Assembly: GCA_031286005.1 (NCBI GenBank)
Contig: JAITVC010000203.1
Span: 1 to 6,753 of the forward strand
Length of the DNA stretch: 6,753 nucleotides
Direction of reading: 5' to 3'
Source: Bacteroidales bacterium
GTDB taxonomy: Bacteria; Bacteroidota; Bacteroidia; Bacteroidales; P3
A program made the position numbers and the translations under genes. Below are positions 1 to 6,678 of the stretch, piece by piece (position 1 is the first letter of the stretch; each line of letters begins with the position of its first letter). Under the pieces are notes generated by a model. The model saw nothing but the letters and a program-made list of their open reading frames with translations. It ran no database searches and had not been told where the DNA came from.

Positions 1-1
1 A

Positions 2-1504
2 GTCAATCGCCGCATTCGCACGCATAATTTACTGGCCGAACGAACTATCGGTTATTACAACAAAGAAACCGGTCGTGCCGTAGGTTTGGAAGGCGCCTAC
101 AATGACATTCTAAAAGGCCGTAACGGTATTCGTGTTGAACAAAAGGTGGCCAATGGCGTTTGGCGGCCGGTATTCCACAACCAACAAGAACCCGAAGACG
201 GCAAAGATATTGTAACCACCATCGACATGCGCATTCAAGATGTGGCCGAAGCCGCACTGATGCGCTGCTTGCGTGATAATGATGCCGATCATGGGTGTGC
301 AATCTTGATGCGTGTTTCAACCGGCGAAATCCGAGCCATTGCCAACCTCAAACGTGGCAAAGACAGCATCTATCGTGAAGTAGAGAACTTTGCCGTTAAC
401 GAATCCGTTGAGCCCGGCTCCACATTCAAATTAGCCAGCCTCATTGCCGTATTGGAAGATGGCAAAATAGATACCAATTTCAAAGTATCAAGCGGCAAAA
501 TGAAGTTCTTCGACCGCACCATGAAAGATTCCAAAGAAGAAGGCTACGGAGAAATCTCATTAAAACGTGCCTTTGAAGTGTCCTCCAATGTTGGCATAGC
601 CTGTGCCACTCGTGAGGCTTTTGCACAAAATGAAAAGAAGTTTACGGATTATCTCTACAACATGCGCCTCAATCAACCCTTAGGATTAGAGATAGCCGGC
701 GAACGAGCTCCCGTAATCAAAAATCCTAAGGACAACAAAAAAGAATGGTGGGGAACTTCTTTGCCCTGGATGTCTATGGGCTATGAGGTGCAACTGACAC
801 CGTTGCAACAACTCACCTTCTACAACGCTGTTGCCAATAACGGCACTATGGTAAAACCCATGTTTGTGAAAGAAATCCGAAGTGGCGGACAGTTGGTTCA
901 ATCCTTTGAGCCGATAGTTTTACAATCACGCATTTGCTCAGAAAGCACCATTCAAAAAGTCAAAGGTTGTTTGGAAGGTGTGGTGCAAAACGGCACTGCA
1001 AAATCGTTGTCTAAATCGCCCTACAAAATTGCCGGAAAAACCGGTACCGCACAAACCAACTACTCCCAAAGGGGCATAGACCGAATGACGTATCGTGCCT
1101 CATTCATTGGTTATTTCCCTGCGGATGATCCCAAATACACCTGTTTAGTCATTATCAGCAACCCTACCAAGAACCGCAAATACGGTGGCGAAGTAGCCGC
1201 TCCTGTATTCAAAGAAATTGCAGATAAAGTATATGCCACACGTTTGAATTTACAGTTGGAGTTACCGGATGTCGACGATTTTCAACCGATAAATTTAACG
1301 ACGGCGGGAGAACTCGACCCATCGTCATATTCATCCAAAACCATTCCAAACGTAAAAGGTTTGAATGCTCGCGATGCCGTATATCTGCTTGAAAGTTTGG
1401 GCTGCAAAGTGATGCTCAACGGTCGAGGTATCGTGCGAGAACAATCTATTACAGCAGGAAGTACAATTATTCAAGGACAACAAATTTGGCTTAGATTATC
1501 ATGA
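2..1504 (+). CDS. ftsI: Septal class B penicillin-binding protein (FtsI/PBP3-like), 5' end outside window
   Basis: Peptidoglycan D,D-transpeptidase expected to cross-link septal wall together with FtsW, anchored in the inner membrane with its catalytic domain in the periplasm. The frame is open from base 2, so about 500 residues are visible and the N-terminal anchor and part of the dimerisation domain lie upstream. Visible residues 14-17 (RTIG) followed by GLEGAYND fit the end of the PBP dimerisation domain. The three transpeptidase motifs are intact: STFK with the catalytic serine at 419-430, SSN at 581-589 and KTGT at 1037-1048. A single C-terminal PASTA domain (about 1334-1500, IPNVKGLNARDAVYLLESLG) is usual for Bacteroidota FtsI-type PBPs. 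The stop overlaps the murE start by four bases (ATGA), which suggests translational coupling. Position directly before murE supports the septal FtsI role over an elongation PBP2. An apparent internal TTG start at 86 is not needed. Confidence 0.93.
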   Translation, partial: VNRRIRTHNLLAERTIGYYNKETGRAVGLEGAYNDILKGRNGIRVEQKVANGVWRPVFHNQQEPEDGKDIVTTIDMRIQDVAEAALMRCLRDNDADHGCAILMRVSTGEIRAIANLKRGKDSIYREVENFAVNESVEPGSTFKLASLIAVLEDGKIDTNFKVSSGKMKFFDRTMKDSKEEGYGEISLKRAFEVSSNVGIACATREAFAQNEKKFTDYLYNMRLNQPLGLEIAGERAPVIKNPKDNKKEWWGTSLPWMSMGYEVQLTPLQQLTFYNAVANNGTMVKPMFVKEIRSGGQLVQSFEPIVLQSRICSESTIQKVKGCLEGVVQNGTAKSLSKSPYKIAGKTGTAQTNYSQRGIDRMTYRASFIGYFPADDPKYTCLVIISNPTKNRKYGGEVAAPVFKEIADKVYATRLNLQLELPDVDDFQPINLTTAGELDPSSYSSKTIPNVKGLNARDAVYLLESLGCKVMLNGRGIVREQSITAGSTIIQGQQIWLRLS

Positions 1505-2958
1505 AAAAACTAACCTATATCATCGAGAATTTACCGATTGAAACCATCATCGGGACAACAGATAGTATTGTTGATGAACTTTGTTTTGATTCTCGTCAAG
1601 CAAAAGCCGACAGTTGTTTTTTCGCCATCAGCGGAACGGCTGTAGATGGGCATTCGTTTATCGAAAATGTTATTGAAAAAGGGGCTATCGCTATCATTTG
1701 TGAGGTTTTGCCCCAAACAATTTCCAATAAAGTAACCTATATTCAGGTTAAATCATCAAGTTTCGCCTTAGGCATTTGCGCCGCTAATTTTTACGGCAAT
1801 CCTTCGGAGAAGCTACAATTGGTAGGCATCACGGGTACCAATGGAAAAACCACAACCGTAACCTTATTACACCAATTGTTTGAAAAATTAGGACACACCA
1901 CCGGTTTATTATCAACCATTCAAAATAAAATAGGCAACCGCATAGTTGCCGCCACACACACCACGCCTGATCCTATTCAGTTGAACAAACTCCTGTCGGA
2001 AATGGTTGACGAAGGCTGCACACATGCCTTTATGGAAGTTAGTTCGCATTCCATCGTGCAGCACCGCATCGCAGGGCTTCACTTTGCAGGGGGCATTTTT
2101 AGCAATATCACCCACGACCACTTGGACTATCACAAAACATTCGAGACTTATATCAAAGCCAAAAAAGCATTCTTTGACGAATTGCCCAAAACGGCATTTG
2201 CATTAAGCAATATAGACGATCGCAACGGCGAAGTGATGCTTCAAAACAGCAAGGCAAAGAAACATACCTATGCTCTGAAATCCATGGCAGATTTCCGCTG
2301 CAAAATCATAGAGAATGCCTTCTCCGGCCTGCACCTGCTCATCAACAATGCCGATGTTTATTGTCGGTTGGTGGGCACATTCAATGCCTACAACTTCTTA
2401 GCCATCTACGCCACAGCCGTATTGCTGGGCGAAGATTCGCAAAATGTATTGGCCGTGATGAGCAACTTGCAATCCGCCGAAGGCCGTTTTGACACCCTAA
2501 AATCGTCTAAAGGAATCGTTGCAATCGTTGACTATGCTCATACTCCAGACGCTTTGGAGAATGTGCTATCCACCATTTCCAACGTGCGCAATGGCAATGA
2601 AACTTTAATCACCGTTGTAGGTTGCGGTGGCGATAGAGATAAAAGCAAACGTCCAATTATGGCGAAAATCGCTTCCAAAATGAGCGACAAAGTCATTCTG
2701 ACGTCTGATAACCCGCGCACCGAAGATCCGCAATCTATTCTTGACCAAATGAACGAGGGTGTTGAGATTGCCGACAAATCCAAAGTTCTGACCATCCTCA
2801 ACCGAGAAGAAGCCATTCGCACAGCCTGTATGATTGCACGTCCTAACGATATTATTTTAGTAGCCGGAAAAGGCCATGAGAAATACCAAGAAATAAATGG
2901 TATTCGCCATCATTTTGACGACAAAGAAAAACTAATGACAACATTAAATATTAATTAA
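1501..2958 (+). CDS. murE: UDP-N-acetylmuramoyl-L-alanyl-D-glutamate--2,6-diaminopimelate ligase MurE
   Basis: Cytoplasmic Mur ligase that uses ATP to add meso-diaminopimelate to UDP-MurNAc-L-Ala-D-Glu. Its 485 residues match the normal family length. Domain 1 (about 1-105) carries the uridine-nucleotide-binding DSR (residues 30-32). Domain 2 has the ATP P-loop TGTNGKTTT (111-119), MEVSSH (178-183), HDHLDYH (205-211) and the YIKAK stretch, whose Lys221 is the expected carbamylated lysine. Domain 3 holds DYAHTPDAL (344-352), the GCGGDRDKSKR loop (374-384), DNPR (403-406) and GKGHEKYQ (456-463). DNPR is the established signature of meso-DAP-adding MurE enzymes, as opposed to lysine-adding ones. 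The ATG sits inside the upstream PBP stop (ATGA), which decides the start. I see no damage to any key motif, so this copy should be active. Confidence 0.97.
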   Translation: MKKLTYIIENLPIETIIGTTDSIVDELCFDSRQAKADSCFFAISGTAVDGHSFIENVIEKGAIAIICEVLPQTISNKVTYIQVKSSSFALGICAANFYGNPSEKLQLVGITGTNGKTTTVTLLHQLFEKLGHTTGLLSTIQNKIGNRIVAATHTTPDPIQLNKLLSEMVDEGCTHAFMEVSSHSIVQHRIAGLHFAGGIFSNITHDHLDYHKTFETYIKAKKAFFDELPKTAFALSNIDDRNGEVMLQNSKAKKHTYALKSMADFRCKIIENAFSGLHLLINNADVYCRLVGTFNAYNFLAIYATAVLLGEDSQNVLAVMSNLQSAEGRFDTLKSSKGIVAIVDYAHTPDALENVLSTISNVRNGNETLITVVGCGGDRDKSKRPIMAKIASKMSDKVILTSDNPRTEDPQSILDQMNEGVEIADKSKVLTILNREEAIRTACMIARPNDIILVAGKGHEKYQEINGIRHHFDDKEKLMTTLNIN

Positions 2959-2966
2959 AAATACCC

Positions 2967-2994
2967 GTAAGGGCGGGTTTAAACCCGCCCCTAC
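2967..2994. repeat. Near-perfect palindrome between murE and mraY
   Basis: Bases 2971-2990 are a perfect 20-base palindrome (GGGCGGGTTT and its complement with no spacer). After one A/C mismatch the arms continue for three more pairs (GTA/TAC), giving 28 bases. It lies 8 bases after the murE stop and 18 bases before the mraY ATG, in an otherwise A/T-rich gap. No T-run follows, so it is not a standard intrinsic terminator. From memory, GGGCGGGTTTAAACCCGCCC-type sequences occur as dispersed elements in Bacteroidota genomes, but copy number cannot be seen here. It could also form a cruciform or affect message stability. Confidence 0.75.
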
Positions 2995-3012
2995 CATATA
3001 ATCATAGAAATC

Positions 3013-4155
3013 ATGCTCTACTATTTATTTGACTATCTAAACAACACGCTCCATTTGCCGGGTGCAGGCGTATTTCAATATCTGTCGTTTCGTGCAGCAA
3101 TGACAGCTCTTCTCTCGTTGTGGATTACCATCGTGTATGGCAAAACGCTCATCGGATTTTTACGCAAAAAACAAATCGGCGAAAGCATTCGTGATCTCGG
3201 ATTAGAAGGCCAAATGCAGAAAAAAGGAACCCCCACAATGGGCGGTTTAATTATTATTGCAGCAATTTTAATCCCCACCCTATTATTCGCCAAACTGAAT
3301 AATCTCTATATTATTTTAATGATTGTAACCACCGTTTGGTTAGGATTTATAGGGTTCTTGGATGATTATATCAAGGTCTTCAAAAAGAATAAGCAAGGTC
3401 TTGCAGGTAAATTCAAAGTTATCGGACAAATCGGATTAGGCGTAATCGTTGGTTTAGCCGTGTACTTCTCGGAAAAATCAACTAAAACAACCATCCCTTT
3501 TGTGAAGCAAAATGAATTCGATTATGCTTGGCTCATCAATTGGATAGGCGAAGGGGCATCACAATATACATGGATTATCTTTGTTATCGCCGTTATTTTC
3601 ATCATTACCGCTGTTTCAAACGGAGCAAATCTCACGGATGGAATTGATGGCTTGGCCACCGGAACATCAGCAATCATCGGCACTACACTGGGTATTTTAG
3701 CATGGGTTTCCGGTAATATTGTCTTTGCAAATTATCTCAACATTATGTATATCCCGAATGTTGGCGAATTAGTAATTTTCATCAGCGCTTTTGTGGGGGC
3801 TACAATTGGGTTCCTATGGTACAACACCTATCCGGCACAAGTATTTATGGGCGATACGGGAAGTTTGACCATTGGCGGTATCATCGCTGTTTTTGCAATT
3901 CTAATTCGCAAAGAACTTTTGTTACCTGTGCTTTGCGGAATCTTTTTTATTGAAAGTTTGTCTGTGATGATGCAGGTTTCATACTTCAAATACACCAAAA
4001 AGAAATACGGCGAAGGACGGCGGATTTTCAAGATGTCGCCGCTTCATCATCACTATCAAGTGAAAGGTTTTGCCGAGCCTAAAATTGTGATGCGCTTTTT
4101 CATCATCGGGATTTTACTTGCCATTCTTTCTATAATAACACTGAAATTGAGATAA
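3013..4155 (+). CDS. mraY: Phospho-N-acetylmuramoyl-pentapeptide transferase MraY
   Basis: Integral membrane enzyme that transfers phospho-MurNAc-pentapeptide from UDP to undecaprenyl phosphate, forming lipid I at the cytoplasmic face. The protein has 380 residues and about ten hydrophobic segments, as in the family. Catalytic motifs are all present: DDYIK with Asp117 and Asp118, [12 protein letters not shown] (206-217) with Asp209 and Asp212, MGDTGS (279-284) with Asp281, and the HHH motif at 345-347 in [17 protein letters not shown] (74-78) is also typical. The N-terminus (MLYYLFDYL, then [14 protein letters not shown]) matches the Bacteroidota form, which supports this ATG. It is separated from murE by 54 bases containing a palindrome and from the murD fragment by 63 bases containing another repeat element, so it is looser in the operon than expected but probably still co-transcribed. 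Confidence 0.97.
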   Translation: MLYYLFDYLNNTLHLPGAGVFQYLSFRAAMTALLSLWITIVYGKTLIGFLRKKQIGESIRDLGLEGQMQKKGTPTMGGLIIIAAILIPTLLFAKLNNLYIILMIVTTVWLGFIGFLDDYIKVFKKNKQGLAGKFKVIGQIGLGVIVGLAVYFSEKSTKTTIPFVKQNEFDYAWLINWIGEGASQYTWIIFVIAVIFIITAVSNGANLTDGIDGLATGTSAIIGTTLGILAWVSGNIVFANYLNIMYIPNVGELVIFISAFVGATIGFLWYNTYPAQVFMGDTGSLTIGGIIAVFAILIRKELLLPVLCGIFFIESLSVMMQVSYFKYTKKKYGEGRRIFKMSPLHHHYQVKGFAEPKIVMRFFIIGILLAILSIITLKLR

Positions 4156-4163
4156 ACAATTAA

Positions 4164-4186
4164 CGCTTCGACTCCGCTCAGCGACT
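4164..4186. repeat. Dispersed-type repeat element between mraY and murD
   Basis: A GC-rich 23-base element (CGCTTCGACTCCGCTCAGCG followed by ACT) in an A/T-rich gap, 8 bases after the mraY stop. It contains a CGCT/AGCG inverted pair (4164-4167 and 4180-4183). Its complementary strand reads GAGCGGAGTCGA at 4179-4168, which differs at one base from GAGCGTAGTCGA at 6059-6070 on the + strand, so the two elements look related and lie in opposite orientation. From memory, GCTGAGCGGAGTCGAAGC-like sequences are scattered through many Bacteroidota genomes. It sits beside the point where the 5' part of murD is missing. Confidence 0.7.
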
Positions 4187-4218
4187 GAAAGTAAATAATT
4201 AAATAAACAACAAATATT

Positions 4219-4767
4219 ATGAATTTTGAAACATTAGCACAACACAGCATTGCAGCACAACACGAAACTATGGCAGCCTCGGTTGCACAACGTATCTACG
4301 AACTTCGCAAAAAAAGTTTGGCAGAAAGTTTCGGTGGTTTCCGCAATGAAGCCCATCGCATGGAATATGTAGCCAGCGTGAGAGGAGTTGAGTTTATCAA
4401 CGATTCTAAAGCCTCTAACGTGAACGCAACATGGTATGCTTTGGAAAAAATGACCAAACCTCTCGTTTGGATCGTTGGCGGACAAGATGCCAAAAACGAT
4501 TACAAAGCCTTAAAACCATTAGTTCAACAGCACGTTAAATCTATCGTTTGTCTGGGTGCAGATAACTCTAAAATCTGCAAAGAATTTGGCGACATCGTTT
4601 CGATTATTGTGCAAACCACATCCGCCAAAGATGCAGTTGATACAGCCTACCATTTGGCCGAAAGCGGCGATGCCGTTTTGTTTTCACCGGCAGCCCCAAG
4701 TTTCGATTTATTTGAAAGTTACGAAGACCGAGGCAACCAATTCAGAAACGCAGTTAACGAATTATAA
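4219..4767 (+). CDS. murD: MurD C-terminal fragment (5'-truncated UDP-MurNAc-L-Ala--D-Glu ligase)
   Basis: Full MurD (about 440-450 residues) adds D-glutamate to UDP-MurNAc-L-Ala. This frame has only 182 residues, equivalent to about residue 257 to the end of the E. coli enzyme. The C-terminal domain is clear: HRMEY (46-50, matching E. coli His301-Arg302), INDSKASN (60-67, matching Asp317-Thr321), WIVGG (84-88), SPAAPSFDLF (156-165) and YEDRGNQF (168-175). The UDP-binding domain and nearly all of the central ATPase domain, including the P-loop, are absent. They are not upstream in any frame, because mraY ends 63 bases earlier and an in-frame stop lies at 4204-4206. The ATG at 4219 follows an A/T-rich leader typical of the phylum; Met18 (4270) is an alternative start. 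The ftsW ATG overlaps the stop by one base. The frame has no stops or frameshifts. It may be a deletion remnant, half of a split gene, or an assembly error. On its own it should not make UDP-MurNAc-dipeptide. Confidence 0.9.
   Translation: MNFETLAQHSIAAQHETMAASVAQRIYELRKKSLAESFGGFRNEAHRMEYVASVRGVEFINDSKASNVNATWYALEKMTKPLVWIVGGQDAKNDYKALKPLVQQHVKSIVCLGADNSKICKEFGDIVSIIVQTTSAKDAVDTAYHLAESGDAVLFSPAAPSFDLFESYEDRGNQFRNAVNEL
4234..4269 (+). repeat. Imperfect 18-base tandem duplication at the 5' end of the murD fragment
   Basis: Two adjacent 18-base units (4234-4251 and 4252-4269) share the 10-base core AGCACAACAC at 4236-4245 and 4254-4263, and encode LAQHSI then AAQHET. The duplication preserves frame. 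It falls exactly where this truncated MurD begins to resemble the family, so it may mark the rearrangement point. Confidence 0.6.
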
Positions 4768-5981
4768 TGACCAAAAATCTTTGGACATATCTACGTGGCG
4801 ACAAAGGCATTTGGGTAATCGTACTCATTCTGTCGGTGTTTTCATTGTTGGCCATTTACAGTTCAACAGGAACTTTGGCCTACAAAGAGCAACATGGTAA
4901 TACAGAGTATTATGTTCTGAAACATTTTTTATTGCTGTGTTTTGGGTTAGTTATTATGTATGTGGCGCACAACATCAAATACGTGTATTATTCTCGTATT
5001 TCGCAATTGTTGCTCATCATTGCGATTCCCGCACTGATCTACGCCTTGTTCTTCGCGGCACAAGTTAATGATGCCGGACGATGGATTGCGCTACCGGGCA
5101 TAAATTTATCCTTTCAGCCTTCCGATATAGCCAAGTTGGCCTTAGTGATGTATATCGCACGAATATTGGCCAAAGAGAAAGACCGCATCAAAGAGCGTGG
5201 CCCATTCCTACATATTTTAGGTGCAACATTCTTGGTTTGCGGCTTAATTTTTCCGGCCAACTTCTCTACTTCCGCATTGGTTTTCCTTACTGCAATAGTC
5301 ATGATGTTTATCGGACAAATCAAGATGCGGTATATATTCAGCACACTTGCTGTTTGCGTTACAGGCCTTTTATTGATGGGCGCTTTCATGGTGTTGATGC
5401 CCAAAGACCGCCTTAATGAGATGGGACGTATGGGCACATGGGCTGCCCGAATTGAACGATTTGCCAAGCCGGGCGAAATCAATGAAGATTTCCAAGCCGA
5501 ACAGGCCAAAATCGCCATTGCAAGTGGCGGATTACTCGGTAAAATGCCGGGGAACAGCACACAGCGCAACATTCTACCGCATCCTTATTCCGATTTTATT
5601 TATGCCATTATCATTGAAGAATATGGATTTGTCGGAGGGTTAGGTGTACTAATGTTGTATATCATGCTTATGTTTCGAGCAGTATCCATTTCTCGAAAGT
5701 GTGAAGGCACGTTTGGGAGTTATTTAGTACTGGGCATTGCGTTTCTCTTAGTTGTACAAGCGTTTGTAAATATGGCCGTAGCCGTAGGATTAATTCCGGT
5801 AACAGGACAGGTATTGCCGTTTTTGAGTATGGGAGGAACATCCTTGTGGCTAACCAGTTTAGGCGTTGGCATTATGCTAAGTGTCAGTGTCGATGTTCAA
5901 CTCAAAGGCGAAAATATTGATATTGCCCCACCGCAAACAGCGGAGGAGATTGCACAGGAAATGGGAATTGAAAATAATTGA
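4767..5981 (+). CDS. ftsW: Septal peptidoglycan glycosyltransferase FtsW (SEDS family)
   Basis: Polytopic membrane protein that polymerises lipid II into septal glycan strands, acting with the FtsI-type PBP encoded upstream. The 404 residues with about ten hydrophobic segments match the SEDS family. Visible signatures are GRWIALPGINLSFQPSDIAK (104-123), ARIERFAKP (227-235), QAKIAIASGGLLG (246-258), the LPHPYSDFIYAIIIEEYGFVGG stretch (270-291) with the presumed catalytic Asp276, and NMAVAVGLIPVTGQVLPFLSMGGTS (335-359). The usual QPSE reads QPSD here, a conservative change. FtsW is preferred over RodA because of the gene neighbourhood. Translation begins at ATG 4767, sharing one base with the murD stop (TAATG), so its synthesis is probably coupled to the murD fragment. 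That could be a reason for the fragment to remain in frame. In related genomes murG usually follows; here a TonB-type gene does. Confidence 0.96.
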   Translation: MTKNLWTYLRGDKGIWVIVLILSVFSLLAIYSSTGTLAYKEQHGNTEYYVLKHFLLLCFGLVIMYVAHNIKYVYYSRISQLLLIIAIPALIYALFFAAQVNDAGRWIALPGINLSFQPSDIAKLALVMYIARILAKEKDRIKERGPFLHILGATFLVCGLIFPANFSTSALVFLTAIVMMFIGQIKMRYIFSTLAVCVTGLLLMGAFMVLMPKDRLNEMGRMGTWAARIERFAKPGEINEDFQAEQAKIAIASGGLLGKMPGNSTQRNILPHPYSDFIYAIIIEEYGFVGGLGVLMLYIMLMFRAVSISRKCEGTFGSYLVLGIAFLLVVQAFVNMAVAVGLIPVTGQVLPFLSMGGTSLWLTSLGVGIMLSVSVDVQLKGENIDIAPPQTAEEIAQEMGIENN

Positions 5982-5983
5982 AA

Positions 5984-6589
5984 ATGAAGAATTACGAAAT
6001 AAATATAATCAGTAAAATGGTACGAGGTGCGAGGTGCTGGGTACGAGAGCGTCATGTCGAGCGTAGTCGAGACATCTCTTTGCTTATTATTTTCATGTTC
6101 ATATTTTGTTGCAATGATTATTGCTATTCTCAACAAATATGTCCACCTCCCACGCCTCCTCTTACAAAAAATAGAGATGGTATTTTTTATGTTATAGCCG
6201 AAGAAAATCCTCAATTTATTGGAGGAGAGAAAGCGCGTTTAAAATATTTGAAAGAAAATATAAAATATCCTAACGGTACTATTGACAGCAATATACAAAA
6301 AATTGTCTATATGCAATTTTGCATTGATACTAATGGTACTATTTCTAATATAGGGATAATACGAGGTGTCGGTAGTGGTTATGATGAAGAAGCCATTCGT
6401 TTAGTGGAAGGAATGTCTAATAATTGGATACCTGCAAAACAAAGAGGTAAACCTGTTAATATACCTTTTATGATGCCAGTTAAGTTTCCTCCGGACGAAA
6501 TACCCGAGGAAATTCCAATAAACGAAAAACAAGAAGATTATAAAAAAACACAGAAAAGCAAAAAATTATTTCGACAACGCTCAAAATAA
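5984..6589 (+). CDS. TonB C-terminal-domain protein (energy-transducer TonB family)
   Basis: Probable exported protein of 201 residues from ATG 5984. A hydrophobic stretch (32-42, ISLLIIFMFIF) followed by CCNDYCYSQQ looks like a signal peptide or membrane anchor. Residues about 68-168 form the common Bacteroidota TonB-C module: FYVIAEENPQFIGGEKARLKYL leads into NIKYP (92-96), then IVYMQFCIDTNGTISNIGIIRG and WIPAKQRGKPVNIPFMMPVKF. Such domains contact TonB-dependent outer-membrane receptors or partner proteins, but the substrate is not inferable. A charged Lys/Glu-rich tail (about 171-201) follows. There is no long Pro-rich periplasmic spacer as in classical TonB. The start is uncertain: codons about 12-32 are made of a dispersed repeat, so ATG 6095 (in frame, MFIFCCNDY) is the main alternative, though it would leave a short signal with no basic n-region. 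The gene is visibly richer in A/T than ftsW and is not a usual dcw member, so it may have been inserted here. Confidence 0.8.
   Translation: MKNYEINIISKMVRGARCWVRERHVERSRDISLLIIFMFIFCCNDYCYSQQICPPPTPPLTKNRDGIFYVIAEENPQFIGGEKARLKYLKENIKYPNGTIDSNIQKIVYMQFCIDTNGTISNIGIIRGVGSGYDEEAIRLVEGMSNNWIPAKQRGKPVNIPFMMPVKFPPDEIPEEIPINEKQEDYKKTQKSKKLFRQRSK
6019..6047 (+). repeat. GGTACGAG direct repeats inside the TonB gene 5' end
   Basis: Two exact copies of GGTACGAG (6019-6026 and 6040-6047) flank GTGCGAGGTGC-like sequence, giving a G-rich run unlike the surrounding A/T-rich DNA. Similar TACGAGGTGCGAGG-type repeats are, from memory, found between genes in Bacteroidota. Translated in the TonB frame it gives VRGARCWVRE, which has no family similarity that I recognise. 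Confidence 0.5.
6051..6077 (+). repeat. Dispersed imperfect palindrome (ATGTCGAGCGTAGTCGAGACAT) at the TonB gene 5' end
   Basis: The core at 6054-6075 has ATGTC/GACAT ends and TCGA/TCGA inner arms around GCGTAG. From memory, GTCATGTCGAGCGTAGTCGAGACATCTC is a widely scattered intergenic element in Bacteroidota and is often mistranslated as HVERSRDIS at the start of predicted proteins, as it is here. It shares an 11-of-12-base core with the element at 4164-4186 in opposite orientation. No transposase is nearby, so it would be a passive repeat. Confidence 0.75.
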
Positions 6590-6643
6590 CGGCTCCAGTG
6601 ACGACTACACAAATAAACAAATAAACGATTAAACACTAAACTA

Positions 6644-6664
6644 CCCTGCACTCAAAGTGCAGGG
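6644..6664 (+). repeat. Hairpin between the TonB gene and the last open frame
   Basis: CCCTGCACT (6644-6652) pairs perfectly with AGTGCAGGG (6656-6664) across a 3-base CAA loop. It is 54 bases after the TonB-gene stop and 14 bases before ATG 6679. No T-run follows (GTTGAAAG), so intrinsic termination is not well supported. It may be another dispersed element or an RNA hairpin in the leader of the next gene. The rest of 6590-6678 is A/T-rich with no gene that I can see. Confidence 0.65.
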
Positions 6665-6678
6665 GTTGAAAGAAAAGA

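Noticed and set aside
86..88. TTG at 86 as the start of the PBP gene
   Set aside because: The frame is open to base 2 and the upstream codons encode conserved PBP sequence (RTIG, then GLEGAYND), so the gene simply enters from the left.
2967..2994. Intrinsic terminator after murE
   Set aside because: The stem is strong but has no loop and no following T-run, and mraY belongs to the same operon type.
4693..4710. SPAAPS instead of SPACAS in MurD as a sign of inactivation
   Set aside because: This loop varies among MurD enzymes (SPAAxS forms occur) and the serine is kept, so it is not evidence on its own.
4556..4900. 114-codon + strand frame overlapping the murD/ftsW junction
   Set aside because: It lies in another frame across two well-supported genes and its translation shows no family features.
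5115..5126. QPSD instead of QPSE in FtsW as a functional defect
   Set aside because: The change is a conservative acidic swap and all other SEDS signatures, including the presumed catalytic Asp276, are intact.
5114..5572. 152-codon minus-strand frame inside ftsW
   Set aside because: It is antisense to a conserved membrane protein, with no start context or recognisable domain, and is best explained as a shadow of ftsW codons.
5978..5986. TTG at 5978 as the start of the TonB-like gene
   Set aside because: It overlaps the ftsW stop and lies two codons before an in-frame ATG (5984). No upstream ribosome-binding signal favours it.
6031..6077. Insertion sequence or CRISPR repeat at the TonB gene start
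   Set aside because: There is no transposase, no target duplication that I can see, and no regular spacer pattern; it fits a short dispersed palindrome.
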